This document shows, one piece after another, positions 53,660 through 63,107 of a DNA stretch of 64,000 nt (positions within the stretch are counted from its first letter, which is position 1; the number at the start of each line of letters is the position of its first letter). Origin of the DNA: Motiliproteus sp965230185 (GTDB lineage Bacteria > Pseudomonadota > Gammaproteobacteria > Pseudomonadales > Balneatricaceae); NCBI GenBank assembly GCA_965230185.1, contig OZ245995.1:186001-250000 (forward strand), given 5' to 3'. Made by a program: the position numbers and the translations under genes. The notes under the pieces were generated by a model. The model was not told the origin of the DNA, did not search any database, and saw only the letters and a list, made by a program, of their open reading frames with translations.

Positions 53660-54763
53660 ATGGCAAATAAAACAGTTTTATATCAGCAGCATCTGGATAT
53701 GGGTGGCAAGGTGGTGGACTTTGCCGGCTGGGATATGCCGCTGCATTACGGATCTCAGAAAGAGGAGCACCTGCAGGTGCGGGCGTCGGCAGGCATGTTC
53801 GACGTTTCTCATATGACGGTGGTGGATGTGAAGGGCAGCGATGCCCGGGATTACCTGCGCCACCTGCTGGCCAACGATGTTGCCCGCCTGACAGAAAGTG
53901 GTAAAGCACTGTACACCGGTATGCTCAATGAGGACGGTGGCGTGGTCGATGATCTGATTGTCTACGCCATGGGAACGCCGGGCTCCTCCGGCGAGTGGTA
54001 CCGGCTGGTGGTCAATTGCGGCACCCGTAAAAAAGATCTGGACTGGATGGATAAGCAGTCCGGGCGTTTCGAGGTTGCGCTGACCGAGCGGCCGGAGCTG
54101 GCGCTGGTGGCCATACAGGGGCCGGAAGCCATCGCCAGGGTCTGCAGCGTTGTTGATGACGCCCGTAAGACTGCCATCGGCGGACTCAGTCCGTTTCAGG
54201 GGGCGCCGGTGGGAGAGTGGTTTCTGGCGCGCACCGGTTATACCGGTGAAGATGGGCTGGAGATCATGTTGCCAGAGAGCGAAGCGGAGCAGTTCTGGCT
54301 CGATCTCGCCGCCGCCGGTGTCAGACCCTGCGGACTGGCGGCCCGTGATACGTTGCGGCTGGAAGCGGGTATGAACCTGTACGGTTCCGATATGGATGAG
54401 AATGTGACGCCGCTGGCTGCCAATATGGGCTGGAGCGTCGCCTGGGAGCCGGCAGAGCGGGATTTTATCGGTCGTGCCGCCCTGGAACAGCTGCGAAGCT
54501 GTGGCAGCCCTGAAAAACTGGTGGGGCTGGTGCTGGAGGGGCGTGGCGTGCTGCGCAGCCATCAGAAGGTGATCGTCGAAGGCGCGGGCGAGGGGGAGAT
54601 TACCAGCGGAACCTTCTCACCGACGCTGGGTCACTCCGTGGCACTGGCTCGGGTTCCTGCGGCGACCGGTGATCGGGCCGAAGTTGAAATGCGCGGCAAA
54701 CGCGTTGAAGTTTCTGTGGTTAAGCCCTGCTTTGTCAGGCAGGGTCGGAAAGTCTTTGCTTAA
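53660..54763 (+). CDS. gcvT: Glycine cleavage T protein (aminomethyltransferase)
   Basis: Transfers the aminomethyl group from lipoyl-H protein to tetrahydrofolate, releasing ammonia. 367 residues. HLDMGGKVVDFAGWDMPLHY, the catalytic Asp region MFDVSHMTVVDV, ARTGYTGEDGLEI and GLAARDTLRLEAGMNLYG are conserved. A good GAGAG ribosome site lies ahead of ATG 53660. It is followed by gcvH. Confidence 0.97.
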   Translation: MANKTVLYQQHLDMGGKVVDFAGWDMPLHYGSQKEEHLQVRASAGMFDVSHMTVVDVKGSDARDYLRHLLANDVARLTESGKALYTGMLNEDGGVVDDLIVYAMGTPGSSGEWYRLVVNCGTRKKDLDWMDKQSGRFEVALTERPELALVAIQGPEAIARVCSVVDDARKTAIGGLSPFQGAPVGEWFLARTGYTGEDGLEIMLPESEAEQFWLDLAAAGVRPCGLAARDTLRLEAGMNLYGSDMDENVTPLAANMGWSVAWEPAERDFIGRAALEQLRSCGSPEKLVGLVLEGRGVLRSHQKVIVEGAGEGEITSGTFSPTLGHSVALARVPAATGDRAEVEMRGKRVEVSVVKPCFVRQGRKVFA

Positions 54764-54850
54764 ATTAAGGGGGCTCGGATCAGGTCCGACAGCGATCTGA
54801 TCACAGGCTCTGATCAACACTGTATCTCTTTTTTGATTGAGGATTGCGCA

Positions 54851-55243
54851 ATGAGCAACATTCCAGCCGAGCTGAAGTACGTATCCAGCCATGAATGGAT
54901 TCGCGATGAAGGTGATGGCACCGTAACGATTGGTGTCACCGATCATGCTCAGGACCAGTTGGGTGATGTGGTATTTGTTGAGCTGCCGGAAGTGGGTACC
55001 AGCTTTACAGTCAGTGATGACCTTGGCGTGGTTGAATCAGTCAAAGCGGCATCCGATATCTATGCGCCGATCAGCGGTGAAGTCGTCGCCGTTAACGAAG
55101 AGCTGGACGAAAATCCGGAGAACGTTAACTCCGATCCGTACGGCGACGGCTGGTTTGTCAGAATTAAGCTGGATGACAGCTCCGAGCTGGATGGCCTGCT
55201 GACCGCAGAGGGCTATGCTGAAATCTGCGAAGCCGAAGACTGA
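54851..55243 (+). CDS. gcvH: Glycine cleavage H protein
   Basis: Lipoyl carrier of the glycine cleavage system, 130 residues from ATG 54851 (the frame to 54833 would need a TTG start). YVSSHEWI start, DQLGDVVFVELPEVG, and the lipoylated Lys in GVVESVKAASDIYAP are present, as is NSDPYGDGWFVRIKL. GAGGA lies nearby as ribosome site. gcvP, the decarboxylase that usually comes next, is absent; rlmI follows. Confidence 0.97.
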   Translation: MSNIPAELKYVSSHEWIRDEGDGTVTIGVTDHAQDQLGDVVFVELPEVGTSFTVSDDLGVVESVKAASDIYAPISGEVVAVNEELDENPENVNSDPYGDGWFVRIKLDDSSELDGLLTAEGYAEICEAED

Positions 55244-55254
55244 TCTCCCGATAT

Positions 55255-55288
55255 CGGCGGTTCCGGATGGGGGCCGCCGCTTTCATTT
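55255..55288 (+). terminator. Weak terminator candidate after gcvH
   Basis: CGGCGG 55255-55260 and CCGCCG 55274-55279 form a six-pair stem with a 13-base loop, followed by CTTTCATTT. The T-run is broken. Confidence 0.35.
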
Positions 55289-55349
55289 CCCAGCGTGGCC
55301 GCTGTTGTCGAACGCTGTTCCTGATAAACCTTTCTGACTGAGTTATAAG

Positions 55350-56543
55350 ATGTCACTGCAAACAATCCGGCTGAAGCCCCGGGCTGATAAGCGCCTGCGC
55401 GCCGGTCACCTGTGGATTTACAGCAATGAGGTCGATACCGGCCTGACACCACTGAAGCAGTTTCAGTGTGGCGAACAGGTGGTGGTTGAGCAGGCCGGTG
55501 GTAAGCCCCTTGGAGTTGCTTACCTGAATCCTAACAACCTGATCTGCGGCCGGCTGGTCAGCCGTGATGCTAAGGTGGTGATGGATAAATCGCTGCTGAT
55601 CCACCGGCTTAAAATTGCCCTGTCGTTGCGCCAGCGTTGTTTTTCCGAACCCTATTACCGGCTGGTATACGGTGACAGCGACGGCTTGCCGGGGCTGGTG
55701 GTGGATCGCTTCGGTGATGTGCTGGTGGTGCAGATTTCAACCGCCGGTATGGAGACGCTGAAATCCTCAGTGCTGCTGGCGCTCGAGCAGGTGGTTAAAC
55801 CCGCTGCCGTGATGGTTAAAAATGACGGCAAGATGCGCCGGGCGGAAGGGCTGGAAAGCTACGTCGAGGTGGCGCTGGGTGAGGTGCCGGAACTGGTGTC
55901 GCTGATTGAAAACGGTACCTGCCTGCTGGCACCGGTCCACAGTGGTCAGAAAACCGGCTGGTTTTACGATCACCGTATGAATCGCGCCCGCCTGCAGAAT
56001 TATGTTCAGGATAAGCGGGTGCTGGATGTGTTCAGTTATGTCGGAGGCTGGGGCTTGCAGGCGGCGACGGCCGGGGCCGCCGAAGTTACCTGTGTCGATG
56101 CTTCTCAGCAGGCACTGGATGTGGTGGCCGAAGCGGCCGCGATCAATGAGCAGCAGCAACGGGTAAGTACCCTGCAGGGAGATGCCTTCGACAGCCTGCG
56201 TCAGCTGAAAGAGGATGGCCAGCGTTTTGATGTGGTGGTGGTCGATCCGCCGGCCTTTATTCAGAAGCGCAAGGATATCCGCAACGGCGAACAGGCATAC
56301 GAGCGCATTAATCAGCTGGCTATGCGGTTGCTGGAAAAAGACGGGCTGCTGGTCTCTGCCTCCTGTTCCATGCATCTGCAGCGGGAGCGGCTGGTGGATA
56401 TTATTCGCGCTTCCAGCCGTAAACTGGACCGTCAGGCGCAGATTATCGAACAGGGGCATCAGGGGCCGGATCATCCGATCCATCCGGCGATTCCGGAAAC
56501 TGATTACCTGAAGTCGTTCTTTGTTCGGGTGCTGCCCGCTTAA
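55350..56543 (+). CDS. rlmI: 23S rRNA m5C1962 methyltransferase RlmI
   Basis: 397 residues. N-terminal PUA domain (KPRADKRLRAGHLWIYSNEV), middle beta domain, then a Rossmann methyltransferase with SAM motif VLDVFSYVGGWGLQAA, VVVDPPAF and the catalytic cysteine in SASCSMHL. This combination is diagnostic of RlmI/RlmK-like cytosine-5 methyltransferases. It lies where gcvP would be expected after gcvH, with 106 bases between; the relation to glycine metabolism is probably only positional. Confidence 0.95.
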   Translation: MSLQTIRLKPRADKRLRAGHLWIYSNEVDTGLTPLKQFQCGEQVVVEQAGGKPLGVAYLNPNNLICGRLVSRDAKVVMDKSLLIHRLKIALSLRQRCFSEPYYRLVYGDSDGLPGLVVDRFGDVLVVQISTAGMETLKSSVLLALEQVVKPAAVMVKNDGKMRRAEGLESYVEVALGEVPELVSLIENGTCLLAPVHSGQKTGWFYDHRMNRARLQNYVQDKRVLDVFSYVGGWGLQAATAGAAEVTCVDASQQALDVVAEAAAINEQQQRVSTLQGDAFDSLRQLKEDGQRFDVVVVDPPAFIQKRKDIRNGEQAYERINQLAMRLLEKDGLLVSASCSMHLQRERLVDIIRASSRKLDRQAQIIEQGHQGPDHPIHPAIPETDYLKSFFVRVLPA

Positions 56544-56753
56544 CGACGGGTGAACAGTGACGGTGGGGCGGTATGCACAGCTGCCGCCTCGGGTTGCTGC
56601 CTGCTCCGTGAGTCGGGGGGCGGGACGCAGGGACCTGACCCGGAGCGTTTCCTGCGGCTGCTGAATGCACTGTTTTCCCGTTTGGTCGCCCGGCTGCGGC
56701 CTGTTGTTGTCGATTGTGGATACCAGGGTTAAGCGTTTCTGAAGGAGGGAGTC

Positions 56754-57794
56754 GTGATGGAATATCGTCAGTTGGGTAGCAGCGATCTTCAGGTCAGCCG
56801 CATCTGCCTGGGTACCATGACCTGGGGTGGCCAGAACTCCGAAGCAGAGGCCCATCAGCAGCTGGATTATGCCTTCTCTCGCGGGGTGAATTTCCTCGAC
56901 ACCGCAGAGATGTATCCGATACCGCCGGCAGCAGACAGCCAGGGGATGACCGAGCGTTATATCGGCAGCTGGCTGCGCAAGCGGGGCAATCGGGAGCAGA
57001 TGATTATTGCCAGCAAAGTAACCGGTCCCGGCGCCTTCGTCTCCTATATCCGTAATAATATGCGGCTGGACAGGCACAACATCCGGGCGGCCATAGAAGG
57101 CAGCCTGCAGCGGCTTGGCACCGACTACATCGACCTCTATCAGCTGCACTGGCCGGATCGTGCGACTAATTTCTTTGGTCAGCTGGACTACAACCACCGC
57201 CCGGAACAGGACGGTACGCCGCTGCTGGAGTCGCTGCAGGCTCTGAACGAGCTGGTGGAAGAGGGGCTGGTCCGTCAGGTCGGTGTTTCCAACGAATCCC
57301 CCTGGGGGCTGATGAGCTATCTGGCGCTGTCAGAGAAGCATAGTCTGCCGCGCATGGTCTCGGTGCAGAATCCCTACAATCTGCTTAATCGAACCCTGGA
57401 GGTGGGGCTGTCAGAGGTGATGCTGCGGGAGCGGGTGGATCTGCTGGCCTATTCGCCGCTGGCGTTCGGAACTCTGACCGGTAAATACCTCGACGATCAG
57501 CGGCCGGCCGGTGCACGACTGACCCTCTATCCCCATTACGCCCGCTACCTCACCGACGCCGGTATTGAGGCGACGTCCCGCTATGCGGCACTGGCTGCGG
57601 AGTGGGGGATGCAGCCGAACCAGATGGCGCTGGCGTTCGTGAACAGCAGAGCCTTTGTCGGCAGCAATATTATCGGTGCGACCAGTCTGGAGCAGCTGCA
57701 GAGCAACCTGGAGAGTGTCACGGTGGCGCCGGATTCCGAGCTGCTGGAGGCCATCGAAGCGATCCACCGGGATCACCCCAATCCCTGCCCCTGA
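56754..57794 (+). CDS. tas: NADP(H)-dependent aldo-keto reductase Tas
   Basis: 346 residues, a TIM-barrel aldo-keto reductase. Very close to E. coli Tas in layout: LGTMTWGGQNSEAEAHQQLDYA, catalytic Tyr in LDTAEMYPIPP, ASKVTGPG, RLGTDYIDLYQLHWPDR, QNPYNLLNR and FGTLTGKYL. Tas was found as a suppressor of tyrosine auxotrophy; the natural substrate is unknown. It is the only gene on its strand before the HAD gene, with whose 3' end it converges. The 210 bases upstream hold a short frame without support. Confidence 0.94.
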   Translation: MMEYRQLGSSDLQVSRICLGTMTWGGQNSEAEAHQQLDYAFSRGVNFLDTAEMYPIPPAADSQGMTERYIGSWLRKRGNREQMIIASKVTGPGAFVSYIRNNMRLDRHNIRAAIEGSLQRLGTDYIDLYQLHWPDRATNFFGQLDYNHRPEQDGTPLLESLQALNELVEEGLVRQVGVSNESPWGLMSYLALSEKHSLPRMVSVQNPYNLLNRTLEVGLSEVMLRERVDLLAYSPLAFGTLTGKYLDDQRPAGARLTLYPHYARYLTDAGIEATSRYAALAAEWGMQPNQMALAFVNSRAFVGSNIIGATSLEQLQSNLESVTVAPDSELLEAIEAIHRDHPNPCP

Positions 57795-57795
57795 T

Positions 57796-58452
57796 TCAGT
57801 CCCGCAGGCTGATACTGGGCCAGCCCTGTTCCAGGGCCAGGGCATGAAGCTGTTCATCGGCATCCACGGCCACGGGATGGTCCACCTCCTGCAGCAGTGG
57901 GATGTCGTTGTGGGAATCGCTGTAGAAATAGCTGTCCCTGAGATCCATGTCGCGGGCTTGCAGCCATGCCTGCAGCCGCATCACTTTACCGTCCTGATAG
58001 CAGGGCGTGCCACTGATGCGCCCGGTATAACGGCCGTCGATCACTTCCGGTTCTGAGGCGAGAATATCGTCGACCCCCAGATACTCGGCGATAGGGCCGG
58101 TAATAAAGCGGTTAGTGGCGGTGATGATCAGCAGAAAGTCACCGCGATCCCGGTGCTTCTGCAGCAGGGCCTGAGCTTTCGGGAGCATAATCGGTTCGAT
58201 GCTGGTGGTCATAAATCGCCGGTGCAGTTCGGCCAGCTGTTCCGGGTCAAAGCGGGTCAGCGGTTCCAGGGCAAAGGCCAGGTAGGCAAGGATATCCAGT
58301 TCGCCCCGTTTGTAGTCTTCGTAAAAACGGTCATTGGTTTCCCGGAACTGGTCGGAATCGACGATCCCCTGTTCAACCAGAAATTCCCCCCAGAGGTGGT
58401 CGCTGTCGCCGCCGATGAGGGTGTTGTCCAGATCAAAAATTGCCAGACTCAA
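57796..58452 (-). CDS. HAD-superfamily hydrolase, SerB-like subclass IB
   Basis: 218 residues from TTG 58452. The start is set by the sequence AAGGAG in front, six bases upstream of TTG, and by the fact that the HAD nucleophile motif (AIFDLDNTLIGG) follows within five residues; the frame to 58578 has no homology. Motif II IITATNRFITGPIAEYLG, motif III Lys (GKVMRLQAWL) and motif IV YSDSHNDIPLLQ match the HAD-IB group that includes phosphoserine phosphatase SerB. Substrate unknown; paired divergently with rppH, a conserved neighbourhood. Confidence 0.88.
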   Translation of the reverse strand: MSLAIFDLDNTLIGGDSDHLWGEFLVEQGIVDSDQFRETNDRFYEDYKRGELDILAYLAFALEPLTRFDPEQLAELHRRFMTTSIEPIMLPKAQALLQKHRDRGDFLLIITATNRFITGPIAEYLGVDDILASEPEVIDGRYTGRISGTPCYQDGKVMRLQAWLQARDMDLRDSYFYSDSHNDIPLLQEVDHPVAVDADEQLHALALEQGWPSISLRD

Positions 58453-58609
58453 TGGGAGCTCCTTCAGCCAGATATTCGGTCGTGGAAATGGTCGCCACAG
58501 CATAGAGACTGGTGGCCGGGCTGGCAATCCCGGTTTTGGCAAAGTGGCGATTGGTGAAACGTCAAAAGTATGGAACAATAGATTGTTATTGTAACCTGAG
58601 TATTGCTAC

Positions 58610-59128
58610 GTGATTGATTCAGACGGCTTTCGCCCCAATGTCGGCATTATCCTGACCAACGGTCTGGGACAGGTGCTGTGGGCACGCCGGGTCGGGCAGG
58701 ATGCCTGGCAGTTTCCTCAGGGCGGAATCAATGACAACGAGACGCCTGAGCAGGCGCTGTACCGCGAACTGAAAGAGGAAGTGGGGCTCAATCCGGCCGA
58801 TGTCGAGATCGTTTCCTGCACCCGTGGCTGGCTGCGGTACCGGCTGCCGAGGCGGATGATTCGTCACCACTCCCATCCGGTCTGCATCGGCCAGAAACAG
58901 AAATGGTTCCTGTTGCGACTGTTGTCAGATGACCGTTCGGTATCGGTGGATCAGTCCGAGAAACCGGAGTTCGACGACTGGCGCTGGGTCAGCTACTGGT
59001 ATCCGCTGGGCCAGGTGGTCTCCTTCAAGCGGGAGGTCTATCGCAGTGCTCTTAAGGAGCTGGTTACCCGCCATGTCCGGCTGACCGGCTCAGTTTCTCA
59101 GGGAACGGGAATTCAGGGTTCAGGGTAA
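58610..59128 (+). CDS. rppH: RNA pyrophosphohydrolase RppH
   Basis: Nudix enzyme that removes pyrophosphate from the 5' end of mRNA to start decay. 172 residues from GTG 58610. MIDSDGFRPNVGIILTNG start and the Nudix box GGINDNETPEQALYRELKEE are typical; WLRYRLPRRMI and FDDWRWVSYWYPLGQVVSFK complete the RppH pattern. ptsP starts five bases after its stop and is co-transcribed, as in E. coli. Confidence 0.97.
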   Translation: MIDSDGFRPNVGIILTNGLGQVLWARRVGQDAWQFPQGGINDNETPEQALYRELKEEVGLNPADVEIVSCTRGWLRYRLPRRMIRHHSHPVCIGQKQKWFLLRLLSDDRSVSVDQSEKPEFDDWRWVSYWYPLGQVVSFKREVYRSALKELVTRHVRLTGSVSQGTGIQGSG

Positions 59129-59133
59129 GAACT

Positions 59134-61422
59134 ATGCTAGAGATGCTGCGCAAGGTCGTCCAGGAAGTAAATGCCGCAAAGGATCTGTCTTCGGCACTGG
59201 ACATTATCGTGCGCCGCGTTCAGCGAGCGATGAAGACCCAGGTCTGTTCGGTCTATCTGTTTGATCCCAAAACTGAGCATTATGTGCTGATGGCTACCGA
59301 GGGGCTGAACCCCAGCGCCGTCGGTCAGGTCAGCCTGTCCCCCTCCGAAGGGGTGGTGGGCAAGGTGGTTGATCGCGCCGAGCCGATCAATCTCGAAGAT
59401 GCTTCCGTTCACCCCTCCTATCACTACGTCATGGAAACCGGCGAAGAGCAGTTTCACGCGTTTCTCGGCGTGCCGATCATTCACCAGCGCAAGGTGTTGG
59501 GGGTGCTGGTGGTTCAACAGAAGACCCGGCGCCGCTTTGATGAGAGCGAAGAGGCCTTCCTGGTCACCATGTCAGCGCAGCTGGCCGGAGTCATCGCCCA
59601 TGCCGAGGTTACCGGTGGTATCAGTGTCGGGCCGGACAGCAGTAAGGTTCGCAACGATGCAAAGTTCGACGGGGTGGCCGGTGCTATGGGGGTGGCGATC
59701 GGTACCGCGGTGGTCATTGCCCCGCCGGCGGATCTGGACGCCGTGCCGGATCAGGACAGTGACGATGTGGACAGCGAGCTGGAGCATTTTCGCCATGCAC
59801 TGGAGAAGGTCCGCAACGATATCCGAGTCGTTGGCCGCAGCCTGGCCCGGCGTCTGAAAGGTGAAGATCAGGCGCTGTTCGATGTCTATCTGCGAATGCT
59901 GGATGACAATGCCCTGGCCGGAGAAGTCGAAGATCGGATCCGCCAGGGGCAGTGGGCGCCCGGCGCCCTGAGGCAGGTGGTCCAGAACCACGTACAGCAG
60001 TTCAATATGATGGAAGATCCCTACCTGCGGGAGCGAGCGACCGACATCCGTGACCTGGGGCGTCGGGTGTTGTCCAAGATGCAACAGGAGGGGGCCTCGA
60101 CGCCGGTGAATTTCCCGGACGATACCATCCTGGTGGCCGAAGAGATCACCCCCGCCATGCTGGGTGAGGTGCCCACTGAGAAACTGATCGGACTGGTTTC
60201 GGTGATGGGTTCCGGGAACTCCCACGCCGCCATTCTGGCCCGCTCTATGGGCATTCCGACGGTGATGGGGGTGGTCGATCTGCCCGCTACGCAGATCCAT
60301 GGCAAACAGCTGATTCTGGATGGTTATTCGGGCCGGGTGTTTGCTAACCCTTCCACGGAAATGCGCAGTTTCTATATCGATATCCTTCACGAGGAGCAGC
60401 AGCTCAGCAAAGGACTTGAGGCGATTCGGGATCTGCCCTCGGTCACCGTCGATGGCCATGTGGTACCGCTGTGGGTGAATACCGGGCTGGCTACCGACGT
60501 CGCATTGTCGCTGGATCGCGGAGCCGAGGGGATCGGCCTGTACCGTACTGAAGTGCCCTTTATGATCAAGCAGTTCTTTCCCAGTGAGGCGGAACAACAG
60601 ATCAGTTATCGCAAGCAGCTGGAGCCATTTGCGCCCCGTATGGTAACGATGCGGACGCTGGATATCGGCGGTGATAAATCACTGCCCTACTTTCCGATTG
60701 AGGAGGAGAATCCTTCTCTGGGCTGGCGGGGTATTCGGGTGACCCTCGATCACCCCGAGATCTTCCTGGTCCAGGTGCGGGCCATGCTGATGGCCAGCGA
60801 GGGGCTGGACAATCTGCGGATCCTGCTGCCGATGGTTTCCAACATAAAGGAGATCGACGAGAGTGTGGCGCTGATCAATCAGGCCTATATGGAACTGATT
60901 GATGAGGGCCATGAGATCGTGCAGCCGGAGATCGGGGTGATGGTGGAGGTTCCGGCTGCCGCCTACCGGGTCAGGGACTTTGCCCGACGGGTCGATTTTA
61001 TTTCGGTCGGCAGTAACGATCTGACGCAGTATCTGCTGGCCGTCGACCGCAACAATCCACGGGTTGCGGGGCTGTACTGTTCCTACCATCCGGCGGTGCT
61101 GCAGGCCCTGCATTACATCGTCGAGGAGGCTCACAAAGAGGATGTGCAGGTCAGTATCTGTGGTGAAATGGCGGGCGACCCCGGTGGCGCACTGCTGCTG
61201 ATCGCCATGGGGTATGACGTGCTGTCGATGAATTCAACCAACCTGCCGCGGGTTAAATCGGCGGTTCGGGGGGTGACCACTGAGCAGGTCGCGGATCTGC
61301 TGAAGGCGGTGATGGATCTCGATAATCCGGAAGAAATTCAGAGCTGCATCGCTGACATGATGCAGGAGGCCGGTCTCGGTCATCTGGCAAAACCGACAAT
61401 GCCCAATCACCGGCCATCCTGA
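59134..61422 (+). CDS. ptsP: PTS-Ntr enzyme I, PtsP
   Basis: First component of the nitrogen PTS; it autophosphorylates from PEP and passes phosphate to NPr. 762 residues: N-terminal GAF domain about 1-165 that senses glutamine/nitrogen status, then PTS enzyme I with the phosphorylated His in GSGNSHAAILARSMGIP, TIM-barrel PEP-binding motifs GIGLYRTEVPFM, RTLDIGGDKSLPYF and the C-terminal VSICGEMAGDPGGALLL. Coupled to rppH. npr and ptsN are not in the window. Confidence 0.97.
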   Translation: MLEMLRKVVQEVNAAKDLSSALDIIVRRVQRAMKTQVCSVYLFDPKTEHYVLMATEGLNPSAVGQVSLSPSEGVVGKVVDRAEPINLEDASVHPSYHYVMETGEEQFHAFLGVPIIHQRKVLGVLVVQQKTRRRFDESEEAFLVTMSAQLAGVIAHAEVTGGISVGPDSSKVRNDAKFDGVAGAMGVAIGTAVVIAPPADLDAVPDQDSDDVDSELEHFRHALEKVRNDIRVVGRSLARRLKGEDQALFDVYLRMLDDNALAGEVEDRIRQGQWAPGALRQVVQNHVQQFNMMEDPYLRERATDIRDLGRRVLSKMQQEGASTPVNFPDDTILVAEEITPAMLGEVPTEKLIGLVSVMGSGNSHAAILARSMGIPTVMGVVDLPATQIHGKQLILDGYSGRVFANPSTEMRSFYIDILHEEQQLSKGLEAIRDLPSVTVDGHVVPLWVNTGLATDVALSLDRGAEGIGLYRTEVPFMIKQFFPSEAEQQISYRKQLEPFAPRMVTMRTLDIGGDKSLPYFPIEEENPSLGWRGIRVTLDHPEIFLVQVRAMLMASEGLDNLRILLPMVSNIKEIDESVALINQAYMELIDEGHEIVQPEIGVMVEVPAAAYRVRDFARRVDFISVGSNDLTQYLLAVDRNNPRVAGLYCSYHPAVLQALHYIVEEAHKEDVQVSICGEMAGDPGGALLLIAMGYDVLSMNSTNLPRVKSAVRGVTTEQVADLLKAVMDLDNPEEIQSCIADMMQEAGLGHLAKPTMPNHRPS

Positions 61423-61426
61423 GCGG

Positions 61427-62206
61427 TCAGGAGGCGTCGATCCGAAATTCCCGTCGTTCGGTCGGGCCTCCGGCATCAAAATTCTGCTCGATAAATTCCA
61501 GCGTCCCGTCATAGCGTTCCAGTACCAGGGTTGATGCCCGGGTGCCGTAATCCTCCGTCCGGATAAAGCAGGGGGCCAGTTTGCGTTCCCATTCCAGGCT
61601 GACGCCGGTGTCCGGCAACGCTTCATCCTCCGGACTAAAGTTGTCGGACAACAGCGTCAACAGCCGCTGGTGGTCCGGGATCGGGTGGTCCAGCGCCTGA
61701 CGGAGTTGTTCTTTTCCGCGCTGGAGTTTTGGCCAGGGGCTGTCAAGGTAACCGTTGCTGAGTCCGTAGATGCCCGGTACCAGTTTCTTATGCACCGGCA
61801 GACCGGAGCCGTCGGTCTGATTGGTGCAGTACCAGAGTGACTGGCGATCGCCTGCGAGCAGGTTGTAGCCCGGATATTCGGTATGGCTCGCCGTCAGCCG
61901 GCACAGATAGTCTTCCGGACTGATATCGCTGCAGAGGTAGTTTCGGGTCAGGTCGCCGCGGGAGCGGTGCTCAGGATCGCGGGTGGCGAAGCCATTGCGG
62001 ACATTGGTGACGGCGGCAAAGCGGCCCTGGCGGCTTACCCCCAGCCAGGTGCCCTGCTGCTCAAGGTCGCGACCGGCCAGTACCCGGCTGCAGTCGGACC
62101 AGAAACCGGCGCTGGCGGTGGGGCGCCGGTAGAACTCGTCGCGGTTGGCGGCGACCACCAGCCGGTACTCGGGGTGGACCTGATAAGCGAACAGAATCAG
62201 GCACAT
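61427..62206 (-). CDS. NRDE family (TANGO2-like) protein
   Basis: 259 residues starting MCLILFAYQVHP with Cys2, then AANRDEFYRRP, the NRDE motif, and GTWLGVSRQGRFAAVTNVR: all typical of the Ntn-hydrolase-like NRDE/TANGO2 family. Human TANGO2 is tied to lipid or haem handling, but the bacterial role is unknown. A Cys right after Met suggests processing and a nucleophile (inference). It is convergent with ptsP, four bases away, and divergent from the TauE/SafE gene. Confidence 0.92.
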   Translation of the reverse strand: MCLILFAYQVHPEYRLVVAANRDEFYRRPTASAGFWSDCSRVLAGRDLEQQGTWLGVSRQGRFAAVTNVRNGFATRDPEHRSRGDLTRNYLCSDISPEDYLCRLTASHTEYPGYNLLAGDRQSLWYCTNQTDGSGLPVHKKLVPGIYGLSNGYLDSPWPKLQRGKEQLRQALDHPIPDHQRLLTLLSDNFSPEDEALPDTGVSLEWERKLAPCFIRTEDYGTRASTLVLERYDGTLEFIEQNFDAGGPTERREFRIDAS

Positions 62207-62270
62207 AAGCGTCTCCCAATTGGGGCTCGTGTTTGACAGCGGCTTGTTGGATAATACCGGGCTCCCGTAA

Positions 62271-63089
62271 GTGACTCAAATACAGGTCGAGCCCTTGTTA
62301 TTACTGTTGATCTCCTATCTGCTGCTGGGTGCCTGTGCCGGTCTGACAGCCGGGCTGTTTGGTATTGGTGGTGGCCTGATTATCGTGCCGGTCCTGATCT
62401 TCAGCTTTGAGCTGCAGGGAATGTCCCCGGAAGTACTGACCCATGTGGCGATTGGTACCTCGCTGGCAACCATCATCGTAACGTCCCTCAGCTCGGTTCG
62501 CGCCCACCATAAAAAGCAGGGGGTGCTATGGCCGCTGTTCTGGCCGCTGGCGGCGGGGATCTGCCTGGGAGCAATCGTCGGTGTCAAAACGGCCGGCAGC
62601 CTCAGCGGCTCCAGCCTGAAACTGATTATCGGTTGTTTTGCCATCTGTGTCGCCATCCAGATGGCCTTCGGGCTGAAACCTGCGCCCAGCCGTGATGTGC
62701 CCGGTAAGCCGGTGCTGGGTATTGCTGGCAGCTTTATCGGCTGGGCTTCGGCCATATTCGGTATCGGTGGCGGTACCATGACGGTGCCGTATCTGACCTT
62801 CAACAATGTCAGAATTCAGCAGGCGGTGGGAACTTCTGCCGCCTGTGGCCTGCCTATTGCCCTGATGGGGGCGCTGACCAATATCCAGGAAGGCTGGAAT
62901 CATCCTCAGCTGATGGAGTGGAGTCTGGGTTATGTCTATCTGCCGGCGTTCGTCGGCATCATTATCACCAGCTCTGTGTTTGCCCGATATGGCGCCAGGC
63001 TGGCCCATCGGCTGCCGGCTCATATTCTGCGCAGGATTTTCGCGTTGTTGCTGGTGGTGGTCGGCACCCGCTTCCTGATGAGCTACTGA
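62271..63089 (+). CDS. TauE/SafE family sulfite-type exporter
   Basis: 272 residues, about eight membrane segments. Twin halves each with the glycine-rich motif: GLTAGLFGIGGGLIIVPVLIF and AIFGIGGGTMTVPYL; THVAIGTSLATI and AVGTSAACGLPIA are the other repeat pair. Family members export sulfite, sulfoacetate or other anions; the substrate here is unknown. GTG 62271 is the likely start. It precedes lgt by 18 bases and may share its transcript. Confidence 0.92.
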   Translation: MTQIQVEPLLLLLISYLLLGACAGLTAGLFGIGGGLIIVPVLIFSFELQGMSPEVLTHVAIGTSLATIIVTSLSSVRAHHKKQGVLWPLFWPLAAGICLGAIVGVKTAGSLSGSSLKLIIGCFAICVAIQMAFGLKPAPSRDVPGKPVLGIAGSFIGWASAIFGIGGGTMTVPYLTFNNVRIQQAVGTSAACGLPIALMGALTNIQEGWNHPQLMEWSLGYVYLPAFVGIIITSSVFARYGARLAHRLPAHILRRIFALLLVVVGTRFLMSY

Positions 63090-63107
63090 TAACGGAGTTT
63101 CAACGTT

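Noticed and set aside
56550..56732. 60-residue frame between rlmI and tas
   Set aside because: No ribosome site, low-complexity Gly/Arg composition and no hydrophobic or domain pattern; the 210-base gap is left as unassigned.
55767..57197. Minus-strand frame of 476 residues
   Set aside because: Runs antisense across rlmI, the gap and tas, both of which are well supported.
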